From contig NZ_CAMVPU010000043.1 in NCBI RefSeq assembly GCF_947169445.1, positions 1-31,744 of the forward strand: 31,744 nt of DNA. The letters run 5' to 3'. Of the stretch, positions 1 through 8,114 are shown in pieces (positions within the stretch are counted from its first letter, which is position 1; each line of letters opens with the position of its first letter). Both the position numbers and the translations under genes were made by a program. A model generated the notes under the pieces. That model was given only the letters and a program-made list of their open reading frames with translations, had not been told where the DNA came from and searched no databases. The DNA comes from an uncultured Butyrivibrio sp. (lineage in GTDB: Bacteria; Bacillota; Clostridia; Lachnospirales; Lachnospiraceae).

Positions 1-41
1 AAAGACCATTACTGGTCTTGCATGGTCTATTATGTAATTAG

Positions 42-215
42 CTGTCAAACTACCGAGATAGAAATGCTGAGGAAAAGCCTTCAAGAAGACCAGCTGACAA
101 CAGAAGAAATGCTGACCCTGAAAGAGAGGCAGCTCCTAAGCGTCGCACTCGCAATTTTGTAGGTGATGAGGACGATTTCGAATTTGAGTTCCTGGATCTT
201 GATGATGATAAATAA
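42..215 (+). pseudogene. 3' end of a gene, start missing (partial or frameshifted)
   Basis: An open frame from position 42 to the TAA at 213-215 encodes a charged, low-complexity tail rich in Arg and Pro that ends in an acidic run (DEDDFEFEFLDLDDDK). It has no ATG, GTG or TTG, and the same frame is closed by TAG at 39-41, so it cannot be a complete gene here. Frame 1 is open from the window edge to 162, so a single-base slip near 46-49 would join the two. Either the upstream gene carries an indel or the edge sequence is imperfect. The strong terminator right after it supports this being the true 3' end of a transcribed gene. The family is not recognisable. Confidence 0.3.
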
Positions 216-227
216 TTTGTATATTAC

Positions 228-274
228 AGAAGGAATTATACTTCCGGATATGGAGGTATGGTTCCTTCTTTTTT
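228..274 (+). terminator. Rho-independent terminator
   Basis: AGAAGGAA (228-235) pairs with TTCCTTCT (262-269). Inside it, ATACTTCC (238-245) pairs with GGAGGTAT (252-259) with one G-U pair. A T run follows at 269-274. It lies 13 bp after the stop of the upstream gene tail. Confidence 0.8.
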
Positions 275-343
275 GCCTGAATTCAGGGCTTTCACAATGG
301 CAGAAATGATGTTTATTCAATATTTATAAAGAGTTTTTTTTTT

Positions 344-376
344 TTCAATATTCCGAACATATATTGAATATATAAT
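344..376 (+). promoter_or_regulatory. Candidate promoter with inverted-repeat operator for the GGDEF gene
   Basis: TATAAT lies at 371-376, about 90 bp before the ATG at 466. No good -35 is present at 17 bp. A perfect 8-bp inverted repeat, TTCAATAT (344-351) and ATATTGAA (361-368), sits where the -35 region would be, so an activator or repressor site is possible. A T-tract precedes it. Confidence 0.35.
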
Positions 377-465
377 TGTATTATGGCGTGCTGTAGACAA
401 TAGAGATTTCAGGTGTAAAAGCTATTATCGTAAGATAATTGCTTATAAAACGAAGGCAGGATTTG

Positions 466-2328
466 ATGAATATTATCCAGGTAATGCAAAAACAGGCGAA
501 GAAAGCAGGAGCTAGGACGATAGCGATAATAACTATTGTACCTATTCTTTTTGTTGCGCTCTCTTTATATGGAGTTAATGTCTTTCTGAAAATAAGCGAT
601 GAAAAGCTGCAGTATGAGGATGCCCTGAAAGCAGCTAATATGGCTAAGGGATTCAACGACTATATTGAGGAAGTGGAATTAGTAGTTGAGACTGCAGCTG
701 AAGGAATTGAATATCTGACATCTGTAGATGCAACCTATGACGAGATACATGGCTATTTGACTGAAAAATCTCAGGAAATGCCCGATTTATTGAATGATTA
801 TATTGATGGAATATATGGATACATAAATGGCGAATATAATGATGGCTATGACTGGATACCTTATGAAGGTTATGATCCAAGAGAACGCATATGGTATCAG
901 GAGGCTGTCAGTGCTGGCGGAAAGATTGTGCTGGTTGAGCCGTATGTTGATGCAAGAACAAATAATTTGATAGTTACAGTAACAAAGGCGTTAAAAAATG
1001 GTGAGGATGTCATTGCAGCTGATATAGATCTAAGTGGTTTACAGAAACTGACTATGGATATTGCAGACCAGATTAATGATCATGATGTCATAGTTATGGA
1101 TAAGGATGGCTGGATAATTGCAAGTTCCAAGGATGGTGAAGTGGGGCGGAAGATTTCGGAGGATGAATCCCAGGAAAGAAGAGCCTTTTATTCTAATTGG
1201 AAAGCCAGCAATGGAAATACCTTTTTTACAGATATCGGAGGAAAAAGATATCTTATTTCCCAGCAGGAGATTGGCTATGGCTGGACTGCCTTTACACTAT
1301 CTGATGTTGGTGTTATGTACAGATCTTTGGCGGTTTTTGCAATAATAGGTGTCATTGGTATAGTACTTCTTACTGCTCTAATCATCATAATAATAATCCT
1401 GATGGCCAGAAGAAGGCTCAAGGCAGAAGATGATAATGATAGCCTGGGGGCTGTGGCCAAGATATTTACCACACTTCACAAGATTGACCTGGATGAAAAC
1501 ACATTTCAGCAGCTTCAATGTCATGATTACAAGGTAAGTAAGTCTATTGGAGAAGAAAGAACGGATGCAAGTAAAACGTTCAAACGTGCTTTGGGGGAAG
1601 CTATTGAAAGACGTTACCTGGATGAAGTTATGGAATTTGCTGATCTTGAGACATTGAACTCAAGGATGGGAAATAAAGACTCTATCTCAATGGAGTTTCT
1701 AAACTATGAGCATCTTTGGTTCAGAGGCAGATTCATTGTAGTAGATAGACATGCGGATGGGAGTCTTAAGACAGTTCTTTGGTCAACAGAGCTTATTGAT
1801 GAGGAAAAGAGATTCAGGGATCAGATGCAGTTTCTTGCTGAGACAGATCAGCTTACCGGAATTAATAACAGAGGCAGCGGCGAGAAGAAGATAAGGCAGC
1901 TCCTTGGCCTTGGAAAAGGCGGAATGTTTATGCTCTTTGACGTTGATAAGTTTAAGAGTATTAATGATACCTATGGACATGAAGCTGGTGACAAAGTCCT
2001 TATAGCGATTGCAGATTGTATGAAGCGTTCTTTCAGAGATAGGGATATTGTTCTAAGACTTGGCGGTGACGAATTTGCTGCATATGTACCATATGTGTTT
2101 AGCAGACAGGAGGGAGAGCCTATTGTTAATCGCTTCATAGAATCCGTTAAGAAGATAGATCTTCCTGAAATAGAGGGCCGCAAGATAAATATCAGTATAG
2201 GTGTTTCATTCTTTAGAAACGAAGATACCTATACCTTTGATGAACTTTATAAAAAGGCTGACAGCAGAACCTATGAAAGTAAGAAAATCGAAGGATGCTT
2301 TGCAACCTATAATACGGATTTTTTATAA
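466..2328 (+). CDS. Membrane dCache-GGDEF diguanylate cyclase
   Basis: Predicted to make c-di-GMP from two GTP in response to an extracellular ligand. The 620-residue protein has TM1 at about 17-42, an extracellular double-Cache domain at about 45-280 with the typical YDPRERIWYQEA motif near 136-147, TM2 at about 287-315, a PAS-like linker, then a GGDEF domain. The active site GGDEF is intact at 533-537. An RDRD at 524-527 sits five residues upstream, exactly where the RxxD inhibitory I-site lies. The substrate-binding NDTYGHEAGD keeps the Asp that Hypr-type cGAMP synthases replace by Ser, so c-di-GMP is the expected product. I chose ATG 466, which has AGGCAGG five bases upstream; the longer frame opens at TTG 439 without a good ribosome site. 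It is monocistronic, ended by the hairpin at 2367-2404. Confidence 0.9.
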   Translation: MNIIQVMQKQAKKAGARTIAIITIVPILFVALSLYGVNVFLKISDEKLQYEDALKAANMAKGFNDYIEEVELVVETAAEGIEYLTSVDATYDEIHGYLTEKSQEMPDLLNDYIDGIYGYINGEYNDGYDWIPYEGYDPRERIWYQEAVSAGGKIVLVEPYVDARTNNLIVTVTKALKNGEDVIAADIDLSGLQKLTMDIADQINDHDVIVMDKDGWIIASSKDGEVGRKISEDESQERRAFYSNWKASNGNTFFTDIGGKRYLISQQEIGYGWTAFTLSDVGVMYRSLAVFAIIGVIGIVLLTALIIIIIILMARRRLKAEDDNDSLGAVAKIFTTLHKIDLDENTFQQLQCHDYKVSKSIGEERTDASKTFKRALGEAIERRYLDEVMEFADLETLNSRMGNKDSISMEFLNYEHLWFRGRFIVVDRHADGSLKTVLWSTELIDEEKRFRDQMQFLAETDQLTGINNRGSGEKKIRQLLGLGKGGMFMLFDVDKFKSINDTYGHEAGDKVLIAIADCMKRSFRDRDIVLRLGGDEFAAYVPYVFSRQEGEPIVNRFIESVKKIDLPEIEGRKINISIGVSFFRNEDTYTFDELYKKADSRTYESKKIEGCFATYNTDFL

Positions 2329-2337
2329 TTTCTTTAG

Positions 2338-2366
2338 TGGACAAAGAGGAGCTTAAAAGGTAAGAT
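2338..2366 (+). promoter_or_regulatory. Promoter of the LacI-family regulator gene
   Basis: TGGACA (2338-2343), a 17-bp spacer and TAAGAT (2361-2366) form a reasonable sigma-A promoter. Its start point would fall at about 2373, directly on the operator at 2377-2390, which fits autorepression. Confidence 0.5.
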
Positions 2367-2404
2367 AAAAGTGTTCGGAAATCGTTTTCCGTACACTTTT
2401 ATTT
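2367..2404 (+). terminator. Terminator hairpin of the GGDEF gene containing a LacI-type operator
   Basis: AAAAGTGT (2367-2374) pairs with ACACTTTT (2393-2400). After one mismatch, CGGAAA (2376-2381) pairs with TTTCCG (2386-2391) around a TCGT loop, and a T-rich tail follows. The inner palindrome is also an operator-like site. Confidence 0.6.
2377..2390. promoter_or_regulatory. LacI-family operator, autoregulatory (GGAAATCGTTTTCC)
   Basis: A 14-bp palindrome with a central CG, differing at one position from the GGAAAACGTTTTCC sites upstream of glycogen phosphorylase and pullulanase. It overlaps the predicted transcription start of the regulator gene. LacI-family proteins typically insert hinge leucines at a central CG. 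Confidence 0.6.
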
Positions 2405-2424
2405 TGTTGTTTACAGGGGGCGTG

Positions 2425-3414
2425 ATGGTTTCAATAAAAGATGTTGCCAAGGAAGCAGGAGTGGCAATTTCCACAGTTTCCAAGGTGTTAAATAATTATC
2501 CTAATGTCAGTGAAGCTACAAGGCAGAAGGTAAATGAAGTAGTGGACAGACTTGGCTTTGTTCCGAATGCAGTGGCAGCTACTTTATCATCCAAGAAAAC
2601 AGGAAGAGTAGCTCTTTTGGTAAAGCTTAATCTTGATACTTCTGCCAGTGATGAGATCAATATGGAGTATATTTCCGGGGCAATCCATAAGGCAAAGGAG
2701 CTTCAGATGGATGTTATCACAGTATTTCATTCTATGATTGAGGATATGACTGTTGATGAGGTGACCAGCTACTTCGAATCCCAGGGAATACGTGGGATTA
2801 TTATATATGGTATTACTACCAAGGATAAGGTCCTTCATAAGCTGATAGACAAGGGGCATTTTAAGATAGTGGTAATAGATGCGCCGATGGTAAATGAGAG
2901 TACATCCTGCATCGGTGTAGATCATGCCAAGGCCCAGTACGATATAGCCAAGAAGACTATCGAAGAGAACAAATGTAAGAAGGTTCTTTATATAGCAGGC
3001 GAGGAGAATGGCTATGTCTCTTCAGAACGTTTAGATGGCATAAAGAAGCTCTGTGAGGAAAAGAAATTAAAGCTCATGGTCAGGAACGGACAGTTTTCAG
3101 AGCTGAGGGCAAGGCAGCTGACTATGAGGTTTTCCAAGAATAATGACTGTGTAGTATGTGCTTCTGATCTGATGGCAATAGGAGCCATGAAGGCTCTGAT
3201 TGATATGGATATTTTCAGACCAGTATGTGGCTTTGATGGAATCATTCTGATGGGATATGTTGGAAAACAGATGAATACTGTTAAACAGGATTTTGTGCAG
3301 ATATCAGAGAGAGCCATAGAAGAACTGAACCGTCTGTTAAATGGAGAAAAGGGCCGGAAGGTGGTTATGCCTCATACTCTCGTCAGAATGAAGTACGAGG
3401 ATATTATCATCTGA
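2425..3414 (+). CDS. LacI-family transcriptional regulator (MalR/CcpA-like), likely alpha-glucan regulon
   Basis: A 329-residue DNA-binding repressor. The N-terminus has the LacI helix-turn-helix (IKDVAKEAGVAISTVSKVLN, residues about 3-22), followed by a hinge with NAVAATLSS whose Leu would enter the minor groove at a central CpG. The remainder is a periplasmic-binding-protein-like effector domain. ATG 2425 is chosen because AGGGGG (2415-2420) lies four bases upstream and the homologous N-terminus begins there; upstream in-frame codons run through the operator hairpin. It is followed by glycogen phosphorylase 126 bp downstream with its own promoter. The operators at 2377, 3428, 3468, 24745 and 25173 share the palindrome expected for this family, suggesting local control of starch and glycogen use. 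The effector is unknown; maltodextrin is only a guess. A global CcpA-like role on cre-type sites is the main alternative. Confidence 0.85.
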   Translation: MVSIKDVAKEAGVAISTVSKVLNNYPNVSEATRQKVNEVVDRLGFVPNAVAATLSSKKTGRVALLVKLNLDTSASDEINMEYISGAIHKAKELQMDVITVFHSMIEDMTVDEVTSYFESQGIRGIIIYGITTKDKVLHKLIDKGHFKIVVIDAPMVNESTSCIGVDHAKAQYDIAKKTIEENKCKKVLYIAGEENGYVSSERLDGIKKLCEEKKLKLMVRNGQFSELRARQLTMRFSKNNDCVVCASDLMAIGAMKALIDMDIFRPVCGFDGIILMGYVGKQMNTVKQDFVQISERAIEELNRLLNGEKGRKVVMPHTLVRMKYEDIII

Positions 3415-3423
3415 AATTAATAC

Positions 3424-3452
3424 TTGCGGAAAACGTTTTCCTATGGTATTGT
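3424..3452 (+). promoter_or_regulatory. Glycogen phosphorylase promoter
   Basis: TTGCGG (3424-3429), a 17-bp spacer and TATTGT (3447-3452) preceded by TGG, an extended -10. The first operator fills the spacer and the second lies just downstream of the start point, the classic layout for repression. Confidence 0.45.
3428..3441. promoter_or_regulatory. LacI-family operator 1 of glycogen phosphorylase
   Basis: GGAAAACGTTTTCC, a perfect 14-bp palindrome with central CG, inside the promoter spacer. Confidence 0.7.
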
Positions 3453-3467
3453 AAATGTATCGATTTG

Positions 3468-3481
3468 AGAAAACGTTTTCC
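3468..3481. promoter_or_regulatory. LacI-family operator 2 of glycogen phosphorylase
   Basis: AGAAAACGTTTTCC contains the 12-bp palindrome GAAAACGTTTTC. Its centre is 40 bp from operator 1, near four helical turns, so both could be bound from one face. Confidence 0.7.
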
Positions 3482-3540
3482 ACAGACGCAAAGTGGAGCA
3501 GTAAACAGGTTTTATAAAGGATTTGAGAGGAGAAACAATT

Positions 3541-5850
3541 ATGTCTAAGCACACAAACATGCAGCGTGACGTACTGGTACTTAACCTTGAAGAGCAGCTT
3601 GAAGGGCTTGCAAATGAGAAGTATGGCAAGACACTTAAAGAGTGTACTGATCGTGAGACCTACCTAGTACTTCTTGATATGACAACACGTCTTATGGATG
3701 TTGCAGAGGTCTATAATGGAGAGAAGAAAGTTTATTATATTTCAATGGAATTCCTTATTGGTAAGCTTCTTTCCAATAATCTTATAAATTTGAGAGTTTA
3801 TGACAGAGTTAAGGCTATCCTGGAGAAGAATGGCAAGACACTTGCTCAGATTGAAGAGTGCGAGCCGGAGCCATCACTTGGTAACGGTGGTCTTGGAAGA
3901 CTTGCAGCATGCTTCCTTGATTCTATAGCTACCCTTGGACTTGCCGGTGAAGGTATCGGACTTAATTATCACTTTGGTCTTTTCAAGCAGGTGTTCAAGG
4001 ATCATCTTCAGAATGCTGAGAAGAACGAATGGATTGAAGAGCAGTCCTGGCTTGAGAAGACAGATACAACCTTTGAAGTTACTTTTGGTGACAAGAAGGT
4101 AGTTTCCCGCCTCTACAATATGAACGTAGTTGGCTATGATACAGGTGTTAACAAGCTTCGTCTCTTTGACATAGAGTCAATTGATGAGAGCCTTGTTAAA
4201 AAGGGAATTGACTTTGATAAGACCAAGATCGACAAGAATCTTACTCTTTTCCTCTATCCTGATGATTCAGATGAGGCTGGTAATCTTCTTAGAATTTACC
4301 AGGAGTACTTCCTTGTTTCAAATGCAGCACAGCTGATCTTAAGAGAGCAGAAAGAGCGTCAGTATGATCTTCATGATCTCAATAACCATGCGGTTATCCA
4401 GATCAACGATACACATCCTACTATGATCATTCCTGAGCTTGTGAGAATCCTTGTTGAAGAGAAGGCTTTCTCAATGGATGATGCTATTGAGGTTGTAAGC
4501 AAGACCTGCGCTTATACTAACCACACAATTCTTGCTGAAGCTCTTGAGACATGGCCTCTTAAGTATCTTGAGAAGGTAGTTCCTCAGCTTGTTCCTTACA
4601 TCAAGGAACTTGATAAGAGAATCCGTGCTAAGTACAAGAATCCTAAAGTTCAGATCATTGACAAGGAAAAGAAAGTGCACATGGCATTCATTGACATCCA
4701 TTATGGATTCTCAATCAATGGTGTTGCAGCTATTCATACAGATATTCTTAAGGATAGTGAGCTTAATGATTTCTACAAGCTCTACCCTGAGAAGTTCAAT
4801 AATAAGACTAACGGTATTACATTCCGTAGATGGCTTCTTTCCTGTAACCATCCTCTGGCAGATTTCCTGAGCCAGACTATTGGTGATGGATTTAAGAAGG
4901 ATGCAGGTAAGCTTGAAAAGCTTCTTGATCACATCGATGAGCCGGAGATTCTTGATCAGCTTGAGGCAATCAAGATGGGTAAGAAGAAAGAGCTTGCTGC
5001 TTACCTTAAGGTGCATGAAAACGTAGAGGTTGATCCTGATTCTATCTTTGATATTCAGGTTAAGAGACTCCACGAGTACAAGAGACAGCAGATGAATGCT
5101 CTTTATATTATTCATAAGTATCTTGAGATCAAGGGTGGCAAGAAGCCTGTAAGACCTCTTACATTTATCTTTGGTGCCAAGGCTGCTCCTGCGTATGTAA
5201 TTGCCAAGGATATTATCCACCTTCTTCTGGTACTTCAGGAGATCATTAACAATGATCCTGATGTAAATAAGTACATGAAGGTAATAATGGTAGAGAACTA
5301 CAACGTAAGCTATGCTGAAAAGCTTATTCCTGCCTGTGATGTATCAGAGCAGATCTCACTTGCTTCCAAGGAGGCTTCAGGTACAAGTAACATGAAGTTT
5401 ATGCTTAATGGTGCTATTACTCTTGGAACAGATGATGGTGCTAATGTTGAGATTCATGAGCTTGTTGGTGATGACAATATTTATATCTTCGGTATCAGTG
5501 CAGATGAGGTTATTAAGCACTACAAGAAGGCTGACTATGTATCTAAGGATTACTACAAGAAGAGTCCTGTTATCAAGGAAGCTGTTGATTTCATCGTGAG
5601 CAAACAGTGCCTTAAGGTTGGACACAAGGAGAACCTTGAGAGACTTTACAACGAACTTCTTAATAAGGACTGGTTCATGACTCTTATTGATCTTGAGAGC
5701 TACATTGCCAAGAAAGATGAGATTTTTGCAGACTATGAGAAGCGTGATAAGTGGAAGAGAATGATGCTGACAAACATCGCAAAAGCCGGCTACTTCTCAT
5801 CAGATCGTACCATCGCTGAGTACAACCGCGACATCTGGCACCTTAACTGA
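3541..5850 (+). CDS. glgP: Glycogen/starch phosphorylase (GT35)
   Basis: Releases glucose-1-phosphate from the non-reducing ends of glycogen or maltodextrin using phosphate and pyridoxal phosphate; cytoplasmic. The 769-residue protein is of normal length for bacterial members. It has the N-terminal YYISMEFLIGK block, the LGNGGLGRLAACFLDS substrate block, GEGIGLNYHFGLF, and the PLP signature EASGTSNMKFMLNGA with the cofactor lysine at residue 619. ATG 3541 is preceded by AGGAG at a good distance; the longer TTG 3523 start overlaps that site. Codon use is strongly biased (CTT for Leu, AAG for Lys), suggesting high expression. Two LacI-type operators flank the promoter and a long hairpin follows the stop. 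Substrate preference, glycogen against maltodextrin, cannot be read from the sequence. Confidence 0.95.
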   Translation: MSKHTNMQRDVLVLNLEEQLEGLANEKYGKTLKECTDRETYLVLLDMTTRLMDVAEVYNGEKKVYYISMEFLIGKLLSNNLINLRVYDRVKAILEKNGKTLAQIEECEPEPSLGNGGLGRLAACFLDSIATLGLAGEGIGLNYHFGLFKQVFKDHLQNAEKNEWIEEQSWLEKTDTTFEVTFGDKKVVSRLYNMNVVGYDTGVNKLRLFDIESIDESLVKKGIDFDKTKIDKNLTLFLYPDDSDEAGNLLRIYQEYFLVSNAAQLILREQKERQYDLHDLNNHAVIQINDTHPTMIIPELVRILVEEKAFSMDDAIEVVSKTCAYTNHTILAEALETWPLKYLEKVVPQLVPYIKELDKRIRAKYKNPKVQIIDKEKKVHMAFIDIHYGFSINGVAAIHTDILKDSELNDFYKLYPEKFNNKTNGITFRRWLLSCNHPLADFLSQTIGDGFKKDAGKLEKLLDHIDEPEILDQLEAIKMGKKKELAAYLKVHENVEVDPDSIFDIQVKRLHEYKRQQMNALYIIHKYLEIKGGKKPVRPLTFIFGAKAAPAYVIAKDIIHLLLVLQEIINNDPDVNKYMKVIMVENYNVSYAEKLIPACDVSEQISLASKEASGTSNMKFMLNGAITLGTDDGANVEIHELVGDDNIYIFGISADEVIKHYKKADYVSKDYYKKSPVIKEAVDFIVSKQCLKVGHKENLERLYNELLNKDWFMTLIDLESYIAKKDEIFADYEKRDKWKRMMLTNIAKAGYFSSDRTIAEYNRDIWHLN

Positions 5851-5852
5851 GT

Positions 5853-5931
5853 GATTTTCGGACGAGGCCACCGGTAATGCAGAAAAACGATTGTTTTCTG
5901 CATTACCGGTGGCCGCTGTGTTGTGAAAATC
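5853..5931. repeat. Very long perfect hairpin after glgP (21-bp arms)
   Basis: Arms at 5866-5886 and 5894-5914 are perfect reverse complements (21 bp, starting GGCCACCGGTAATGCAG) around a 7-nt loop. An outer GATTTTC (5853-5859) pairs with GAAAATC (5925-5931). No T-tract follows, so it is atypical as a Rho-independent terminator. It may be a terminator or mRNA-stabilising element, or a palindromic repeat unit. Confidence 0.75.
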
Positions 5932-5998
5932 CAATAGTTAAAACTATCTTAAAATAATGTAAAAAAATGCGCAAAACAGTATATCTTGATTCGCACGA

Positions 5999-6007
5999 TG
6001 ATATAAT
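5999..6007 (+). promoter_or_regulatory. Extended -10 promoter of the chemoreceptor operon
   Basis: TG-A-TATAAT with no clear -35. The resulting leader of about 70 nt is rich in T-runs and ends in the CGGAGGCG ribosome site at 6076-6083. Confidence 0.45.
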
Positions 6008-6086
6008 GTATGCACATAAATTACGGACAAAAGTTTTTTTATGCGTGTTTTTTTGTACATTAAGTTGTTTTTTTTCGGAGGCGAAG

Positions 6087-8102
6087 ATGGATAAGAAGGA
6101 GAATGGAAAGGCGCCCGTTAAGGTGCAAAAGAAAAACAAGAAGATCAGTTCTAAGCTTCTGCTGTATATTTTGCCGGTTGTTGTTGTGACAGTACTGGTT
6201 CTTGTTACAATTTCAGCGTCCATGTCCAAGAGGAGAATGAAGGAGATGGCAACGGAGACGTTGGATTCATCGATTTCGAATCAGGCGGACAATATTGAGG
6301 CGTGGCTTAGTGAGAATCTTAAGTATTTTGGTACGGTGAAGCATACTATTGAAAGCCAGAAGCTATCTGAGGGAGAGTATCAGGACTTTCTGGATTCTTA
6401 TTATGGCTATAATTCCAATTCGCCTAAGGGCTTTTATATTGGAACAATGGGCGGGAAACTATATAAGGCTTCTGAATCGGATATGTCTGAAAACAATGTG
6501 ACAGATAGTATCTGGTTTAAACAGGGAATGACGAGAGTTGCTATGGCCTATGGAACTGCCTATACCAATGATGCAGGTGAGACAGTTATAAGTGCTACAG
6601 GTATATTAAATGATGGCACTGATGAGATAAAGGTTATAGGTGCTGATGTTTCACTTAATAAGATCAGTATCATTGTTAACTCCGGTGTTAAGATGGCTAA
6701 GGCCAGTTCTTTCCTGGTAGATACCAATGATTTCAAGATCCTGGCCCATAGAGATTTTGGAATAGTTAATACTACGTTGTCGGAAGGAAGTAGTGATCCT
6801 CTTTTAGCAGGAGCAGCTAAATCTATAGCAAGTGAGGACTATTCCAGTAAAGAAATCGGTGACTATATGGTGGCCTTTAAGGAGGTCTCAGGAACTGACT
6901 GGGTGCTGGTATCCTATATTCCCCAAAATATTATCTTGCAGACAGTAACACAGCTTGGCAGCCTTTTGTTCATAATTGGTGCGGCTGCAATTATTCTTAT
7001 CACAGTTCTTATCCTCTTTGTGGTTAAAAAAGTTATTGCTCCGCTTTCAAAGATTTCAGATAATATCAAGTCCATGTCTGAAGGCGACTTCACAATAGAA
7101 ATTGATTCCTCCAGCAATGATGAAATTGGAGTAATGGGCAACAAGGTTTCGGAATTTGTTGCTTCTATGCGTAAGATGCTTACAAGCATCAGTGAGGAAT
7201 CCGATAAACTGCAGTCTGAATCGGATAACAGTGACAGGGTATCAAGAACGATGTATGAGGCATCGGAATCTCAGGCTGAAGCTATGAAACAGCTCAATGA
7301 GACTGTTGATCAGCTGGCAACAGCGGTCAATGATATAGCAGCTAATGCAACTACTCTTGCCCAGGTTGTTGCAGATACAAGAGATAACAGTGACAAAGCT
7401 AATCAGAGCATGAAGGAGACAGTTGACATTTCCAAGAAAGGCCGAGATGACATGGAGAAGCTCAACGAGGCCATGGGAGATATTGCCGATGCCAATGAGA
7501 GACTTGTTGATTCTATCAATAAGGTTGGTACAGCCTCGGAGGAAATCACCAATATTGTTGGAATGATAGGTGAAATCGCAGAAGAAACTAATCTTCTTTC
7601 ACTTAATGCCAGTATTGAAGCTGCAAGAGCCGGGGAAGCAGGAAAAGGCTTTGCGGTTGTTGCTACTCAGATTGGTAAGCTGGCTCAGACATCTGCTGAG
7701 AGTGCTCAGAACATCTCAAATCTTATCGAAGATGTGCGTAAGCTTATTGAAGATGCTGTTGGTCAGGCCCACGCCAGTGCAGACAGTATTAAGGCAAACA
7801 GTGATCTTATAAATGTAGCTGTTGGCACCTTTGATCAGATCTACAACAATATTCAGGAATCCAACGGCCTGATAGAAGCAATGCTGGATGATATTCAGAA
7901 GGTTGATGATGTTGCAACTAATGTTGCTGCTATTTCAGAGGAGCAGGCAGCCAGTGCTGATGAGATTCTTGCTACTTCGGAAAATATGGTCGAGATGGCC
8001 AATGATATTACAAGAAGCAGCCAGGATGTGGCTGATAATTCCCATGAGCTTGCGGGAACTTCGCAAACTCTTACAAGCTATGTTCAGAAGTTCAAGATTT
8101 GA
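6087..8102 (+). CDS. Methyl-accepting chemotaxis protein with extracellular Cache domain
   Basis: A transmembrane chemoreceptor signalling to CheA/CheW. The 671-residue protein has TM1 at about 24-45, a Cache-type ligand domain between the membrane segments, TM2 at about 290-313, a HAMP domain to about 366, and a cytoplasmic coiled coil. The coiled-coil tip carries the conserved EETNLLSLNASIEAARAGEAGKGFAV core, about 496-522. The start is ATG 6087 because CGGAGGCG (6076-6083) sits just upstream; a longer open frame to 5967 would run over the leader. The stop TGA overlaps the ribosome site of the next gene, a substrate-binding lipoprotein, so the two are almost certainly co-transcribed. The binding protein may deliver ligand to this receptor. 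No CheR/CheB pentapeptide tail is seen. Confidence 0.92.
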   Translation: MDKKENGKAPVKVQKKNKKISSKLLLYILPVVVVTVLVLVTISASMSKRRMKEMATETLDSSISNQADNIEAWLSENLKYFGTVKHTIESQKLSEGEYQDFLDSYYGYNSNSPKGFYIGTMGGKLYKASESDMSENNVTDSIWFKQGMTRVAMAYGTAYTNDAGETVISATGILNDGTDEIKVIGADVSLNKISIIVNSGVKMAKASSFLVDTNDFKILAHRDFGIVNTTLSEGSSDPLLAGAAKSIASEDYSSKEIGDYMVAFKEVSGTDWVLVSYIPQNIILQTVTQLGSLLFIIGAAAIILITVLILFVVKKVIAPLSKISDNIKSMSEGDFTIEIDSSSNDEIGVMGNKVSEFVASMRKMLTSISEESDKLQSESDNSDRVSRTMYEASESQAEAMKQLNETVDQLATAVNDIAANATTLAQVVADTRDNSDKANQSMKETVDISKKGRDDMEKLNEAMGDIADANERLVDSINKVGTASEEITNIVGMIGEIAEETNLLSLNASIEAARAGEAGKGFAVVATQIGKLAQTSAESAQNISNLIEDVRKLIEDAVGQAHASADSIKANSDLINVAVGTFDQIYNNIQESNGLIEAMLDDIQKVDDVATNVAAISEEQAASADEILATSENMVEMANDITRSSQDVADNSHELAGTSQTLTSYVQKFKI

Positions 8103-8114
8103 GGAGGCATTATT

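Noticed and set aside
334..345. Long T-tract considered as a terminator
   Set aside because: No stable stem precedes it directly; it lies in AT-rich DNA upstream of the GGDEF promoter.
439..465. Upstream TTG start for the GGDEF gene
   Set aside because: It has no Shine-Dalgarno sequence, while AGGCAGG is ideally placed for ATG 466.
3480..3515. ACGCAAAG-like string in the glgP leader suggested a second GEMM riboswitch
   Set aside because: There is no GAAA-capped hairpin before it and no AUG..AGCC segment after it; only the short CGCAAAG string matches.
4711..5220. 169-codon frame antisense to glgP
   Set aside because: The product is Leu/Ile/Lys-biased as expected from the complement of CTT/AAG/GAT-rich codons; there is no ribosome site or recognisable domain.
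5967..6086. N-terminal extension of the chemoreceptor with a Cys/Phe-rich hydrophobic stretch
   Set aside because: It is a translation of the T-rich leader and overlaps the -10 box at 6002; CGGAGGCG directs initiation at 6087.
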